Source: Ancylobacter sonchi (lineage in GTDB: Bacteria; Pseudomonadota; Alphaproteobacteria; Rhizobiales; Xanthobacteraceae). From it: DNA of 64,000 nucleotides. Location: NCBI RefSeq assembly GCF_018390695.1, contig NZ_JAHBGF010000033.1:54138-118137 (forward strand). Reading direction: 5' to 3'. Positions 56,771 through 64,000 of the stretch are shown piece by piece. The notes under the pieces were generated by a model, which ran no database searches, was not told where the DNA came from, and saw only the letters and a program-made list of their open reading frames with translations. The translations under genes and the position numbers were made by a program. How positions within the stretch are numbered: the stretch's first letter is position 1; the number at the start of each line of letters is the position of its first letter.

Positions 56771-56834
56771 TATAAGTCTTTGTAAGTGCGAATTTTATTC
56801 GCGCGAACCGGTGCCCGTTTCGCTCGAAAATGCT

Positions 56835-57884
56835 CTAGGTGGCGGAGGCTAGATTCGCGTCGGGAACGCGGGTGTCCGGCAGGCTTGCCGTCGGCGCCGC
56901 ATCGAGCCCCGCCGCCTCGGCGATGAGCTCGAAGGAGCGCAGGCGCTTGGCGTGATCGAAGACGTCCGACACCACGATGAGCTCGTCCGCCCCGGTCTCG
57001 GCGACCAGAGCCCTGAGGCCGGCGCGCACCGTCTCCGGCGAGCCGACGATGGAGCGGGCGAGCATGCGCATCGCCTGCGCCTTCTCCATCGGGGACCAGT
57101 AGCTTTCGATGTCGTCGATCGGCGGCCGGCTGAGGCCGCGCGCGCCGCGGAAGATGTCGGCGAACGACATTTGCTGGGTGGTCGCCAGCCGGCGCGCCTC
57201 GGCATCGGTCGGGGCGGCGATGACGTTGACGCCGACCATGGTGTAGGGGCGGGCGAGCTGCTCGGACGGCTTGAAGCGGCTGCGGTAGATGTCGAGCGCG
57301 GAGAGCAGCATCTCCGGCGCGAAATGCGAGGCGAAGGCGTAGGGCAGGCCGAGCTCGGCGGCGAGCATCGCGCCGAAATTGCTGGAGCCGAGGATCCACA
57401 GCGGCACCTCGGTGCCCGCCGCCGGCACCGCCTGGATGCGCTGGCCCGGCACCGCCGGGGCGAGGAAGGCCTGCAGCTCCAGCACATCCTGCGGGAAGTT
57501 CTCGGCGGATTCGTTGGTGCGGCGCAGGGCGCGCAGCGTCGTCTGGTCGGTGCCCGGCGCGCGGCCGAGCCCGAGATCGACGCGGCCGGGAAACAGCCGC
57601 GCCAGCGTGCCGAACTGCTCGGCGATCACATAGGGCGAATGGTTGGGCAGCATGATGCCGCCGGCGCCGACCCGGATGCGCGACGAGCCGGCGGCGATGT
57701 GGGCGAGCACCAGCGAGGTGGCGGCGCTGGCGATGCCCGGCATGTTGTGATGCTCGGCCACCCAGATGCGGTTATAGCCCCAGTGCTCGGCATGGGCGGC
57801 GAGGTCGCGGGCGTTGTCGAACGCGCCGCGCGCATCGGTCTCCTCGGTGACGCGGACGAGGTCGAGAATGGACAGGGCCGTCAT
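56835..57884 (-). CDS. LLM-class flavin-dependent oxidoreductase (MsnO8-like)
   Basis: 349-aa luciferase-like oxidoreductase of the short MsnO8-type group: [80 protein letters not shown], and [20 protein letters not shown] near the end are family hallmarks. The flavin is reduced elsewhere. ATG 57884 has GGAGC upstream. It is divergent from a TetR gene with two operator-like palindromes between, so TetR control is very likely. Confidence 0.92.
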   Translation of the reverse strand: MTALSILDLVRVTEETDARGAFDNARDLAAHAEHWGYNRIWVAEHHNMPGIASAATSLVLAHIAAGSSRIRVGAGGIMLPNHSPYVIAEQFGTLARLFPGRVDLGLGRAPGTDQTTLRALRRTNESAENFPQDVLELQAFLAPAVPGQRIQAVPAAGTEVPLWILGSSNFGAMLAAELGLPYAFASHFAPEMLLSALDIYRSRFKPSEQLARPYTMVGVNVIAAPTDAEARRLATTQQMSFADIFRGARGLSRPPIDDIESYWSPMEKAQAMRMLARSIVGSPETVRAGLRALVAETGADELIVVSDVFDHAKRLRSFELIAEAAGLDAAPTASLPDTRVPDANLASAT

Positions 57885-57962
57885 GGCTTGCTCCCGGCAG
57901 ACCGCAGCCGTCGGCGGAGGCGCGTGCCACAAGGGTGGGCGCGCCATCGTGCCGGCGGAAAG

Positions 57963-57977
57963 CGGAGGTTGTCTCCA
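57963..57977. promoter_or_regulatory. TetR operator-like site 1 (imperfect)
   Basis: CGGAGGTTGTCTCCA is an imperfect copy of site 2 with the same GGAG and CTCC ends. Its centre is 32 bases (about three helical turns) from that of site 2. Confidence 0.5.
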
Positions 57978-57994
57978 TTTATCTCGATGCTATA

Positions 57995-58009
57995 TGGAGA
58001 CGGTCTCCA
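57995..58009. promoter_or_regulatory. TetR operator-like site 2 (perfect)
   Basis: TGGAGACGGTCTCCA has perfect 7-bp arms around one central G. It lies between the divergent LLM oxidoreductase and TetR genes, where an autoregulatory TetR would bind. Confidence 0.65.
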
Positions 58010-58085
58010 CTTTCCGTCAACCGGATCGGGCGGCAAAAGCTGCATGAGCGCACGCGGACAGGTTTACGCCGATGGGACTTCACCG

Positions 58086-58718
58086 ATGAGCACCGATGGG
58101 GTGAGTACCGATGCGGTGAGCGGCGAGCCGTCGCGGCTGCGCGCCGATGCGCGGCGCAATCGCGAGCGCATCCTGCGCACCGCCATGCGGCATTTTTCCC
58201 AACACGGCATCGACGCCTCGCTGGACGAGATCGCCCGCGAGGCGGAGGTCGGCGCCGGCACGCTCTACCGCCATTTCCCCTCGCGCGAGGCGCTGCTTGC
58301 CGCGGCGCTGGAAGAGCGCCAGGCGGCCCTGCTGGCCGGCGCGCAACAGGCGCGGGAGATCTCCGATGCCGGTGCGGCGCTCGGTGCCTGGCTTGCGTCG
58401 TTGCAGGATTATCTGCGCAGCTTCAACGGCTTGCCGGCCCCGGTGCTGGCGGCGGTGAAGCAGCAGGGCTCGCCGCTGTGCCTCTCCTGCAACGCGCTGG
58501 TGGCGCTGACCGGCGAATTCCTCGACCGGGCGCAGCAGGACGGACAGGCCCGCCGCACGGTGACGGCGAACGAATTGTTCCTGAGCGCGCTCGGCCTTGC
58601 CTGGGTGCTGGACCGGGCGGAGGCGTGCGGCACGACGCGCGAGGCGCTGGAGAAGGTGATGGCCCAGGGCTACCTGACGCCGGAGCGCGCCGAGGATGTC
58701 ACGCACGGCGGGGGCTGA
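58086..58718 (+). CDS. TetR/AcrR-family regulator
   Basis: 210-aa repressor: HTH near residues 25-75 (RILRTAMRHFSQHGIDASLD, EIAREAEVGAGTLYRHFPSR) and an all-helical ligand domain after it. The sequence pattern resembles regulators next to oxidoreductases of the LLM or SDR type. Divergent from the LLM gene at 57884, with two candidate operators between. ATG 58086 is preferred as it begins shortly before the HTH. Confidence 0.92.
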   Translation: MSTDGVSTDAVSGEPSRLRADARRNRERILRTAMRHFSQHGIDASLDEIAREAEVGAGTLYRHFPSREALLAAALEERQAALLAGAQQAREISDAGAALGAWLASLQDYLRSFNGLPAPVLAAVKQQGSPLCLSCNALVALTGEFLDRAQQDGQARRTVTANELFLSALGLAWVLDRAEACGTTREALEKVMAQGYLTPERAEDVTHGGG

Positions 58719-58787
58719 GGGCGGGCGGACAGGAAAGCCGGCGCGCGTCGCGGGGCGTGCCCGATGCCGTTCCTGGTGTAGACTGTT

Positions 58788-58820
58788 GGTACGAAGCGGT
58801 ACCGTCCAGAAAAGGTACCG
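58788..58820. repeat. Three GGTAC repeats before the exported 101-aa gene
   Basis: GGTACG at 58788, CGGTACCG at 58797-58804 and GGTACCG at 58814-58820. The middle copy is itself a palindrome. They lie just upstream of the RBS of the gene at 58833 and could be regulator half-sites or leader structure. Confidence 0.35.
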
Positions 58821-58832
58821 ACAGGAGGGGCG

Positions 58833-59138
58833 ATGAAGATGAAGCCGACAACCGTGCCCGTGGCCCTCGTGCTCGTGGCCCTGTCGATGCTCGTTGCCGC
58901 CGCGGGGGGGCCGGCCGGCGCGCAGACCGCGGACATGCCGGGCCAGCCGATGCCGCAGTCGCTGCAGCCGATCTCTCCCAACCAGCCGGCCTACGACCCC
59001 TCGGCGCCCGATTCGATGACGGGACAGATCCAGCCGCCGCCGGGCCCGCCGCCCGAGGGCAGGGCGGCGGAGATCAAGCTGCCGGAATGCACGCCGGGCA
59101 CCTGCGGCGTGCCGGACATCATGGGGCCGCCGAAATAG
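58833..59138 (+). CDS. Small exported Pro-rich protein of unknown function
   Basis: 101-aa protein with signal peptide (VPVALVLVALSMLVAAAGGP, cleavage near AGA-QT), and a Pro/Gln-rich mature part with GQIQPPPGPPPEGRAAE and a C-terminal pair of cysteines in PECTPGTCGVPD. AGGAGGGG lies 6 bases before the ATG. No family recognised; it could be a small periplasmic or wall-associated protein. Confidence 0.7.
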   Translation: MKMKPTTVPVALVLVALSMLVAAAGGPAGAQTADMPGQPMPQSLQPISPNQPAYDPSAPDSMTGQIQPPPGPPPEGRAAEIKLPECTPGTCGVPDIMGPPK

Positions 59139-59235
59139 CGGGCACGCGGAAATTCGAGGCACGTCCCGCAGACCGGCGGCACGGGCTCGGCGGCGGGAGG
59201 CGCGGCGAGTTCGGGCGCCCGGCCGGCCAGCCGGC

Positions 59236-59811
59236 TCAGCCGTCGGACATGTCCGGCAGGCTGAGGGCGCCGTCGCCCAGCGACCGCTGCATCAGCACCG
59301 TGTCGACCCAGCGGCCGAACTTGAAGCCGACCGACCTCAGCGTGCCGACGGTTTCGAAGCCGAGCCGGCGATGCAGCGCGATGGAGCCGGCATTGCCGCT
59401 ATTGCCGATCACCGCCAGCATCTGGCGCCAGTCGCCGGCCTCGCAGCGCCGGATCAGCGCCTCGAGCAGCGCCGCGCCGATGCCGCGTCCGCCAAGGCCG
59501 TCGGCGACATAGACCGAATCCTCGACGGTGTGGCGGTAGGCCGGGCGCGGCCGATAGGCGGTGGCGTAGCAATAGCCGACGATGCGGCCTTCCTCCTCGG
59601 CGACCAGATAGGGCAGCCCGGCCGCCAGCACGGCGGCGCGGCGGACAAGCAGTTCGGCAGTCGAGGGCGGCGTGGTCTCGAAGCTGGCGAGGCCGTGCAG
59701 GACGTGATGGGCGTAGATGGCCTGCACCGCCTCCATGTCGGCCTCGTCGGCGTCGCGGATGCGGAGCGGCGGTGCGGCGCCGTCCTTGGGCGTCGTGGTC
59801 GCGGAGTTCAT
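59236..59811 (-). CDS. GNAT acetyltransferase (phosphinothricin acetyltransferase-like)
   Basis: 191-aa GNAT enzyme: IRDADEADMEAVQAIYAHHV, FETTPPSTAELLVRR, YCYATAYRPRPAYRHTVEDS and GLGGRGIGAALLEALIRRCE (acetyl-CoA pocket), and SIALHRRLGFETVGTLRSVG are the Pat/bar-type pattern. Such enzymes N-acetylate phosphinothricin, methionine sulfoximine or amino acids. ATG 59811 with AAGGA upstream is preferred over the longer form from 59853. Confidence 0.9.
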   Translation of the reverse strand: MNSATTTPKDGAAPPLRIRDADEADMEAVQAIYAHHVLHGLASFETTPPSTAELLVRRAAVLAAGLPYLVAEEEGRIVGYCYATAYRPRPAYRHTVEDSVYVADGLGGRGIGAALLEALIRRCEAGDWRQMLAVIGNSGNAGSIALHRRLGFETVGTLRSVGFKFGRWVDTVLMQRSLGDGALSLPDMSDG

Positions 59812-60068
59812 CGCTGTCCTTCTCGTCAGGGGCGTCGGCGCCGATGACGGCACGCGATTCCGGGGCGGAAGGCTAGATCATCGCCTTCCGGCACGCACGC
59901 TCCGCGCGCCGCTGGCAGGACGGGACGGCCGGCGAGGGAGGCGTCCGCTCCTCGCCCTTCACGGCCGGCGCGACGGCGTCGCCCGAGGCACCGGCAAAAA
60001 GAAATGGCATAAAGCGGTAATTTCGGCCATGTATCGGCGTCGTAAAGGTCGTCTTGAGGATACTATCC

Positions 60069-61430
60069 ATGTTGTCGGGTTCGGGCTCTCTCCTGTTCGG
60101 ACTGTTCGGCGGATTTGCTTTCAGAGGATCTCGGGAAGCATTACGATACGACAACCCAGCAGTCGCACCGGGTATCCTGCCGTCAAACGCCGCGGAGTTT
60201 CCGCTACGTCGTGGCGAATACTATGGACAGGTCGGAACGAATTGCTGGGTGCCTTCGGGCCTCTCGACCCGGCAGCGCATCTCCTATTTCGGGGCCCAGC
60301 GCCATAGCGTCGCCTGCGACGTCACCGAGATCGCCGTGCGCTTCGCCAACTGGTTCGTCAACCGGATCGGCAACAAGATGGAATATGCGGTGCACGCCCA
60401 GACCGCCTATTCGATCGCGATCGAATATCCGGCCGGCACGGTGCACCCGCTGAGCTTCGGCGGCCATTCGCAGGGCATCGCCGATGCCGGGGGCGAGATC
60501 TGCTCGGATTTCCTGCCGGTGCGTATTCCGGCGGGCGCGCAGTTCTGGGTGCGCGTGGCCACCTACAGCCTCGCGCCCTACGCGCTGACGACCAATCCGC
60601 AAAACCCCCTGACCGGGTCCGGCTCGATGGACAGCGCCGGGCGGGTGGCGGACCGTACCCGCTCGAACAGCAGCGCCGATCCTCGGTCGCGCAGCAATGG
60701 TATGTGGCCGGTCGGCATCCTCGCACGCACGCGGCATGGCGGGGTGCTCGGCATCGGCGACAGCATCATGCAGGGCGTCGGCGACGAACATGACGACAGC
60801 GACGGCTACGGGCTGATCGGCCGGGCCGCGGGGAACCACGCCTGGCTCAATGCCGGCGTGAGCGGCGACAGCCTCGCCAAGTTTCTCGGCTCCTGCCACA
60901 AGCGGCTGTCTCTCGCCCGCTATGTGAAGAACATCGTCTTCCAGCATGGGGTCAACGGGATGGCGGATACCGATCTCGCCACCCTCCAGGCGGAGATGCT
61001 GGCCACATGGATGCAGGGCGCGCGCTTCAAGCGTCCCGGCGCGCGGCTGTTCCAGACCACCATCACGCCCTCGACGAGGAGTTCCGACGACTTCCGCACG
61101 CTCGAGGGGCAGCAGGCCGCACCCGGTTTTTCGACCGGCGGCAACGGCACGCGCGAGAGCCTGAACGACTGGCTGCGCGACGGTGCGCCGATCCGCGACG
61201 GACGGCCGGTCGCTGGCGGCAGCCGCCGCGCCAGCCGGATGGGCGACGGCTCGCATCCGCTTCACGCGGTGTTCGACGTCGCCGACGCACTGGAGAGCAG
61301 CCGGAACAGCGGCAAATGGAAAGTGAACGGCACCGCGAACTGGCTCACCGCCGACGGGCTGCATCCCAACCGCGCCGGCTATTTGCAGGTGAGGGATGCC
61401 CGCGCGATCGACGTCGGCACGTTCGCCTGA
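60069..61430 (+). CDS. Orphan SGNH/GDSL-fold hydrolase with N-terminal beta domain
   Basis: 453-aa protein. The C-terminal half is an SGNH hydrolase: block I VLGIGDSIMQGVGDE with Ser at 232, block III FQHGVNGMAD, block V DGLHPNRAGY with D429 and H432. Residues 1-215 (for example SYFGAQRHSVACDVTEIAVR and AQFWVRVATYSLAPYALTTN) look like a separate beta-sandwich. No clear signal peptide. ATG 60069 has GAGG 9 bases upstream. Neighbours are unrelated, and an IS21-like relict follows, so acquisition by transfer is possible. Substrate, perhaps a glycan ester, is not known. Confidence 0.78.
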   Translation: MLSGSGSLLFGLFGGFAFRGSREALRYDNPAVAPGILPSNAAEFPLRRGEYYGQVGTNCWVPSGLSTRQRISYFGAQRHSVACDVTEIAVRFANWFVNRIGNKMEYAVHAQTAYSIAIEYPAGTVHPLSFGGHSQGIADAGGEICSDFLPVRIPAGAQFWVRVATYSLAPYALTTNPQNPLTGSGSMDSAGRVADRTRSNSSADPRSRSNGMWPVGILARTRHGGVLGIGDSIMQGVGDEHDDSDGYGLIGRAAGNHAWLNAGVSGDSLAKFLGSCHKRLSLARYVKNIVFQHGVNGMADTDLATLQAEMLATWMQGARFKRPGARLFQTTITPSTRSSDDFRTLEGQQAAPGFSTGGNGTRESLNDWLRDGAPIRDGRPVAGGSRRASRMGDGSHPLHAVFDVADALESSRNSGKWKVNGTANWLTADGLHPNRAGYLQVRDARAIDVGTFA

Positions 61431-62037
61431 GGTTTCCTGCTTGCGCCGGCGAGGCGCCGGTCCGGTGCGGCGGGGCGGTCGCGACCACCCCAACACGAAA
61501 GGGTCGCCTTGCGGCGGCTCTTCGTAAACCCTGACGCATCAGGTCTTTTGCCGGCGGGGGGCGCAACTATCTCAACTTGCTTATTTTCCAATAAGTTATG
61601 ACCGGCTGAACCAGATGGCTCTGGCGGCCCGTGGCGGCCTGTTTCGCCGCGCGGCGGAGTAGGCGGTGCGGCCGGAACATTTGCCGCGAAGCCGCCCAAA
61701 CCCGCCACGGACAAGCCGCGAAACGTGACCGCCACATAACCCCAGGACCACCATCAGCCCGGGTCAGTTCTCAGTCGAAATCGAGGGCTAATTCTCCGCG
61801 GAAATCGACAGGCATGGTTGTCGTCCTCACGTCGGGGCTTGCCGGAGCCTGGAGAACGTTCGGCAGCGAAGCGTGATGGTTGTGATCGCGCCGAGGAGCC
61901 TTGCTTGAGATGTCCCGGCGTGGCGGTGGGCTCAAGCAGACTGAGGAGAGCCCCGCTCATACGTCGAGCCAGATGGGGATCGTGGACAGGCCGCGTCTGT
62001 TCCCTCTCGCTAGAGCAGGGCGTCGCAATACAGGTGC
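61431..62037. other. 607-base gap with a relict insertion-sequence end; no intact gene
   Basis: No supportable coding frame. The part at 61750-61810 holds the two 23-bp repeats of an IS21-like end. A short hairpin CCGGCG/CGCCGG lies at 61446-61460. An AT-richer patch (61570-61610, CTTGCTTATTTTCCAATAAG) could be a promoter or foreign DNA. Confidence 0.6.
61763..61809. mobile_element. Relict IS21-family-like end (tandem 23-bp repeats)
   Basis: GTCAGTTCTCAGTCGAAATC-GAG (61763-61785) and GCTAATTCTCCGCGGAAATC-GAC (61787-61809) are related 23-bp units 24 bases apart. The TTCTC...GAAATCGA form is what I recall from multiple terminal repeats of IS21-family elements in rhizobial genomes. No istA/istB is left here, so this is a scar or a solo end. 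Confidence 0.45.
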
Positions 62038-63411
62038 TCACGCGGCGGGCTGCTCGATGCGTCGCGGGCGGGTCGGCCCGGTGGCTGCCGGATGATGCGG
62101 ATAGGGTAGGCCGAGATTTTCCCGCAGCGTCCGCCCCTCATATTCCTCGCGGAACAGCTTGCGGCGGCGTAGCTCGGGCACCACCAGCCCGACGAAATCG
62201 TCGAGCCCGCCGGGCAGATAGGGGGGCATCACATTGAAGCCGTCGGCGGCATGGCCCTCGAACCAGGCTTCCAGCTGGTCGGCGATGTCCCGGGCCGTGC
62301 CGCGAAGGCTCCAGTGGCCGCGCGCGCCGGCGATCCATTGATAAAGCTGGCGGATGGTGAAGTTCTCGCGCCGGGCGAGATCGACCAGCAGCTTCTGCCG
62401 GCTCTTGGCGGCATTGCTCTCCGGCAAATCGGGCAGGGGGCCGTCCAGCGGGTAGCCGGAGAGATCGAAGCCGCCGAGCATCTGCGACAACAGCGACAGC
62501 CCGACGGCGGGATGGATCAGCTCCTGCAACTGCGCGAATTTCTCCTCCGCCTCCTCGGTGGTGCGCCCGACGATGGGGGAGACGCCGGGCAGGATCTTCA
62601 GATGGTCCGGATGGCGGCCATAGCGGGCGAGGCGCCCCTTCACATCGGCGTAGAAGGCCTGCGCCTCTTCCAGCGTCTGGGCGGCGGTGAAGATGACCTC
62701 GGCGGTCTCCGCGGCGAGCTCCCTGCCGGCCTCGGACGAGCCGGCCTGTACCAGCACCGGCCGGCCCTGCGGTGCGCGGGCGACGTTCAAGGGCCCCCGC
62801 ACCGCGAAATGCGGGCCTTTGTGATTGAGGACGTGCTGTTTCGACGGCTCGAAATACAGCCCGCTTTCCTTGTCGCGGACGAAGGCATCGTCCTCCCAGC
62901 TATCCCAAAGACCGGTCACCACCTGCGCGAACTCGCGGGCGCGGTCATAACGGTCGGCGTGGGCGGGATGTGTCTCGCGGCCGAAGTTGAAGGCCTCGAC
63001 CTCGCCCGACGACGTGACGAGGTTCCAGCCCGCCCGGCCCTTGCTGATGTGGTCGAGCGAGGCGAACTTCCGGGCGATGTGGAAGGGCTCGTTATAGGTG
63101 GTGGTTGCGGTGGCGATGAGGCCGATGTGGCGCGTCGCCGTCGCGATGCCGGACAAGAGCGTGATCGGCTCGAAATGCACGACATAGCGGGCCGAGCGGC
63201 TGGCGGATTCGATGTTCTGGTCCCGCACCGCCGCGGAATCGGCGAGGAAGATGGCGTCGAACTTCGCCCGCTCCGCCGTACGGGCGAGCTCGACATAATG
63301 GTCGATGTTGACGCCGGCATCCGCCGTCGCCTGCGGGTGGCGCCAGGCCGCGATGTGATGGCCGGTCGGATGAAGGAAGGCGTTCAGCTTCATATGCCCG
63401 TGGCGCGCCAT
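62038..63411 (-). CDS. LLM-class flavin-dependent monooxygenase (NtaA/SnaA/DszA type)
   Basis: 457-aa monooxygenase of the NtaA group: LNAFLHPTGHHIAAWRHPQA, KFDAIFLADSAAVRDQNIES, EPFHIARKFASLDHISKGRA-type core, VLVQAGSSEAGRELAAETAE and MPPYLPGGLDDFVGLVVPEL. It is probably a two-component enzyme needing reduced flavin. It is divergent from an ABC ATPase of the SsuB/TauB/NrtD class, a pairing common in organosulfur or nitrilotriacetate-like substrate use. ATG 63411 has AAGGA upstream; ATG 63393 is possible. Confidence 0.9.
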   Translation of the reverse strand: MARHGHMKLNAFLHPTGHHIAAWRHPQATADAGVNIDHYVELARTAERAKFDAIFLADSAAVRDQNIESASRSARYVVHFEPITLLSGIATATRHIGLIATATTTYNEPFHIARKFASLDHISKGRAGWNLVTSSGEVEAFNFGRETHPAHADRYDRAREFAQVVTGLWDSWEDDAFVRDKESGLYFEPSKQHVLNHKGPHFAVRGPLNVARAPQGRPVLVQAGSSEAGRELAAETAEVIFTAAQTLEEAQAFYADVKGRLARYGRHPDHLKILPGVSPIVGRTTEEAEEKFAQLQELIHPAVGLSLLSQMLGGFDLSGYPLDGPLPDLPESNAAKSRQKLLVDLARRENFTIRQLYQWIAGARGHWSLRGTARDIADQLEAWFEGHAADGFNVMPPYLPGGLDDFVGLVVPELRRRKLFREEYEGRTLRENLGLPYPHHPAATGPTRPRRIEQPAA

Positions 63412-63485
63412 TGATCCGCCGTCCTTTCGAAAACCTGTTCGATCATGCATTGACTCTATAATCTATAGATTTAATGTACTGATCT
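63412..63485. promoter_or_regulatory. AT-rich divergent promoter with palindrome AATCTATAGATT
   Basis: The 74 bases between the divergent monooxygenase and ABC ATPase genes are far richer in A/T than their surroundings. AATCTATAGATT (63460-63471) is a perfect palindrome and overlaps TATAAT (63457-63462), a -10-like hexamer. A shared operator controlling both genes is likely; the regulator is not in the window. Confidence 0.55.
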
Positions 63486-64000
63486 ATGTCAACGGTTTTT
63501 GCCTCCTCCTCCGCCGACGGTGCGCCGCCCAAGATTTCCCTGCGCATCGATCGCCATGCCTTCCCCCTGCGCGATGTGCCGGGAGGGGAGTTCGTCGCCA
63601 TGAGCGGCGTGGCGATCGATGTGCCGGCGGGTGAGTTCCTGACCATCGTCGGGCCCAGCGGCTGCGGAAAGACGACGCTGCTGGAGATTCTCGCCGGTCT
63701 CGCCACGCCGACCAGCGGCTCGTTGCGCATCGACGGGCAGGAGGTTTCCGGCCCGAGCCTGTCGCGTGGCATCGTGTTCCAGCAATATGCCTTGCTGCCC
63801 TGGCGCACCGCGCTGGCCAATATCGAGTTCTCGCTGGAAGCGGCCGGAGGGCTGTCCCGCCGCGAGCGGCGCGGCAAGGCGCAGGCGGCGCTGGAACTGG
63901 TCGGCCTCAAGGGGTTCGAGGACCGGTTCCCGCACGAATTGTCGGGCGGCATGAAGCAGCGCGTGGCGATCGCCCGCAGCCTCGTCTACGAGCCGGACAT
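63486..64000 (+). CDS. ABC transporter ATP-binding protein, nitrate/sulfonate/taurine type (3'-truncated by window)
   Basis: The frame starting at ATG 63486 runs off the right edge. It reads [20 protein letters not shown] and then shows Walker [19 protein letters not shown]-loop [20 protein letters not shown] and signature [15 protein letters not shown], the pattern of SsuB/TauB/NrtD ATPases. Walker B lies at the edge (ARSLVYEPD). It is divergent from the NtaA-type monooxygenase, so the transporter probably imports its sulfur- or nitrogen-containing substrate. Permease and binding protein genes would be beyond the window. Confidence 0.92.
   Translation, partial: MSTVFASSSADGAPPKISLRIDRHAFPLRDVPGGEFVAMSGVAIDVPAGEFLTIVGPSGCGKTTLLEILAGLATPTSGSLRIDGQEVSGPSLSRGIVFQQYALLPWRTALANIEFSLEAAGGLSRRERRGKAQAALELVGLKGFEDRFPHELSGGMKQRVAIARSLVYEPD

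Larger units (their letters stand above)
56427..56834. other. Control region of the GMC dehydrogenase operon, about 400 bases, no gene
   Basis: No coding frame is convincing. The left part holds the operon leader and an AT-rich patch (56479-56494) that may be the -10 region. Two inverted repeats stand out: 56510-56528 and 56737-56770. The stretch is less GC-rich than its surroundings. Confidence 0.6.

Noticed and set aside
59873..60154. 93-codon minus-strand frame before the orphan SGNH gene
   Set aside because: It overlaps the start of the SGNH gene, lacks a ribosome site and has no family resemblance; treated as noise.
61631..61876. 81-codon frame in the 61-62 kb gap
   Set aside because: It runs through the IS21-like repeats, shows no domain and has shadow-like composition.
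63450..63462. TTGACT followed by TATAAT as a -35/-10 pair
   Set aside because: The two hexamers are one base apart, so they cannot be one sigma-70 promoter; only TATAAT is kept as a possible -10.

Overview
The window is a GC-rich, gene-dense piece of an alphaproteobacterial chromosome, most likely Hyphomicrobiales. The Xanthobacteraceae, for example an Ancylobacter/Starkeya-like organism, are the best guess from the gene style: an ArsR-methyltransferase fusion ahead of metF, a split methionine synthase, OpgC beside SGNH hydrolases, DUF559 remnants and CTCACCCC-type intergenic repeats. That placement is an inference. I found no rRNA, tRNA or CRISPR array. Most content is ordinary metabolism and transport; accessory traces (a broken DUF559 gene, an IS21-like end, an orphan SGNH protein) lie at 13.6-14 kb and 60-62 kb.

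Region by region. 0-5 kb holds the end of a lytic transglycosylase, a lipocalin-like protein, a tiny membrane peptide, a class D beta-lactamase, PrmB, a small conserved protein, an O-methyltransferase and a VOC protein. 5-8.7 kb is a four-gene minus-strand operon: HdeD-like protein, OpgC-type membrane acyltransferase and two exported SGNH hydrolases, a plausible envelope-glucan acylation unit. 8.9-11.5 kb has a MOSC protein, a repeat-bearing L,D-transpeptidase and TrmO. 11.6-18.6 kb is a methionine/SAM-cycle locus: ArsR-methyltransferase fusion with a perfect 16-bp palindrome upstream, metF, a decayed DUF559 gene, methionine synthase split into two genes, and an LssY_C protein. 18.6-22.6 kb has an amidase, pyridoxal kinase, a PhzF protein and a Nudix-like protein.

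22.7-29.1 kb is a nucleoside/nucleobase BMP-type ABC transporter followed by a CodA-like deaminase, preceded by a good sigma-54 promoter match. This suggests nitrogen-regulated scavenging. 29.1-35.1 kb has a GGDEF/EAL protein, two metallo-beta-lactamase-fold proteins, LepA and a small YegP-like protein. 35.5-42.2 kb is a seven-gene unit (ABC transporter, LacI regulator, inositol-monophosphatase-like enzyme, GpdQ-like phosphodiesterase) with a perfect palindromic operator just before its first gene. I infer uptake and breakdown of a phosphodiester such as a glycerophospho-alcohol.

42.3-52.7 kb carries regulators (LysR, two AraC), an SDR, DedA, an LLM monooxygenase, a TRIC-type channel, a CDF transporter, an Fsr-like MFS exporter and small hypotheticals. 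52.7-56.4 kb is a three-subunit GMC dehydrogenase operon (Tat-exported small subunit, FAD subunit with a Cys cluster, triheme cytochrome c). 56.8-58.7 kb is an LLM oxidoreductase with a divergent TetR regulator and two operator-like palindromes between them. The window ends with a GNAT acetyltransferase, an orphan SGNH protein, an IS21-like relict, a second NtaA-type monooxygenase and the start of a divergent sulfonate/nitrate-type ABC ATPase cut by the window edge.
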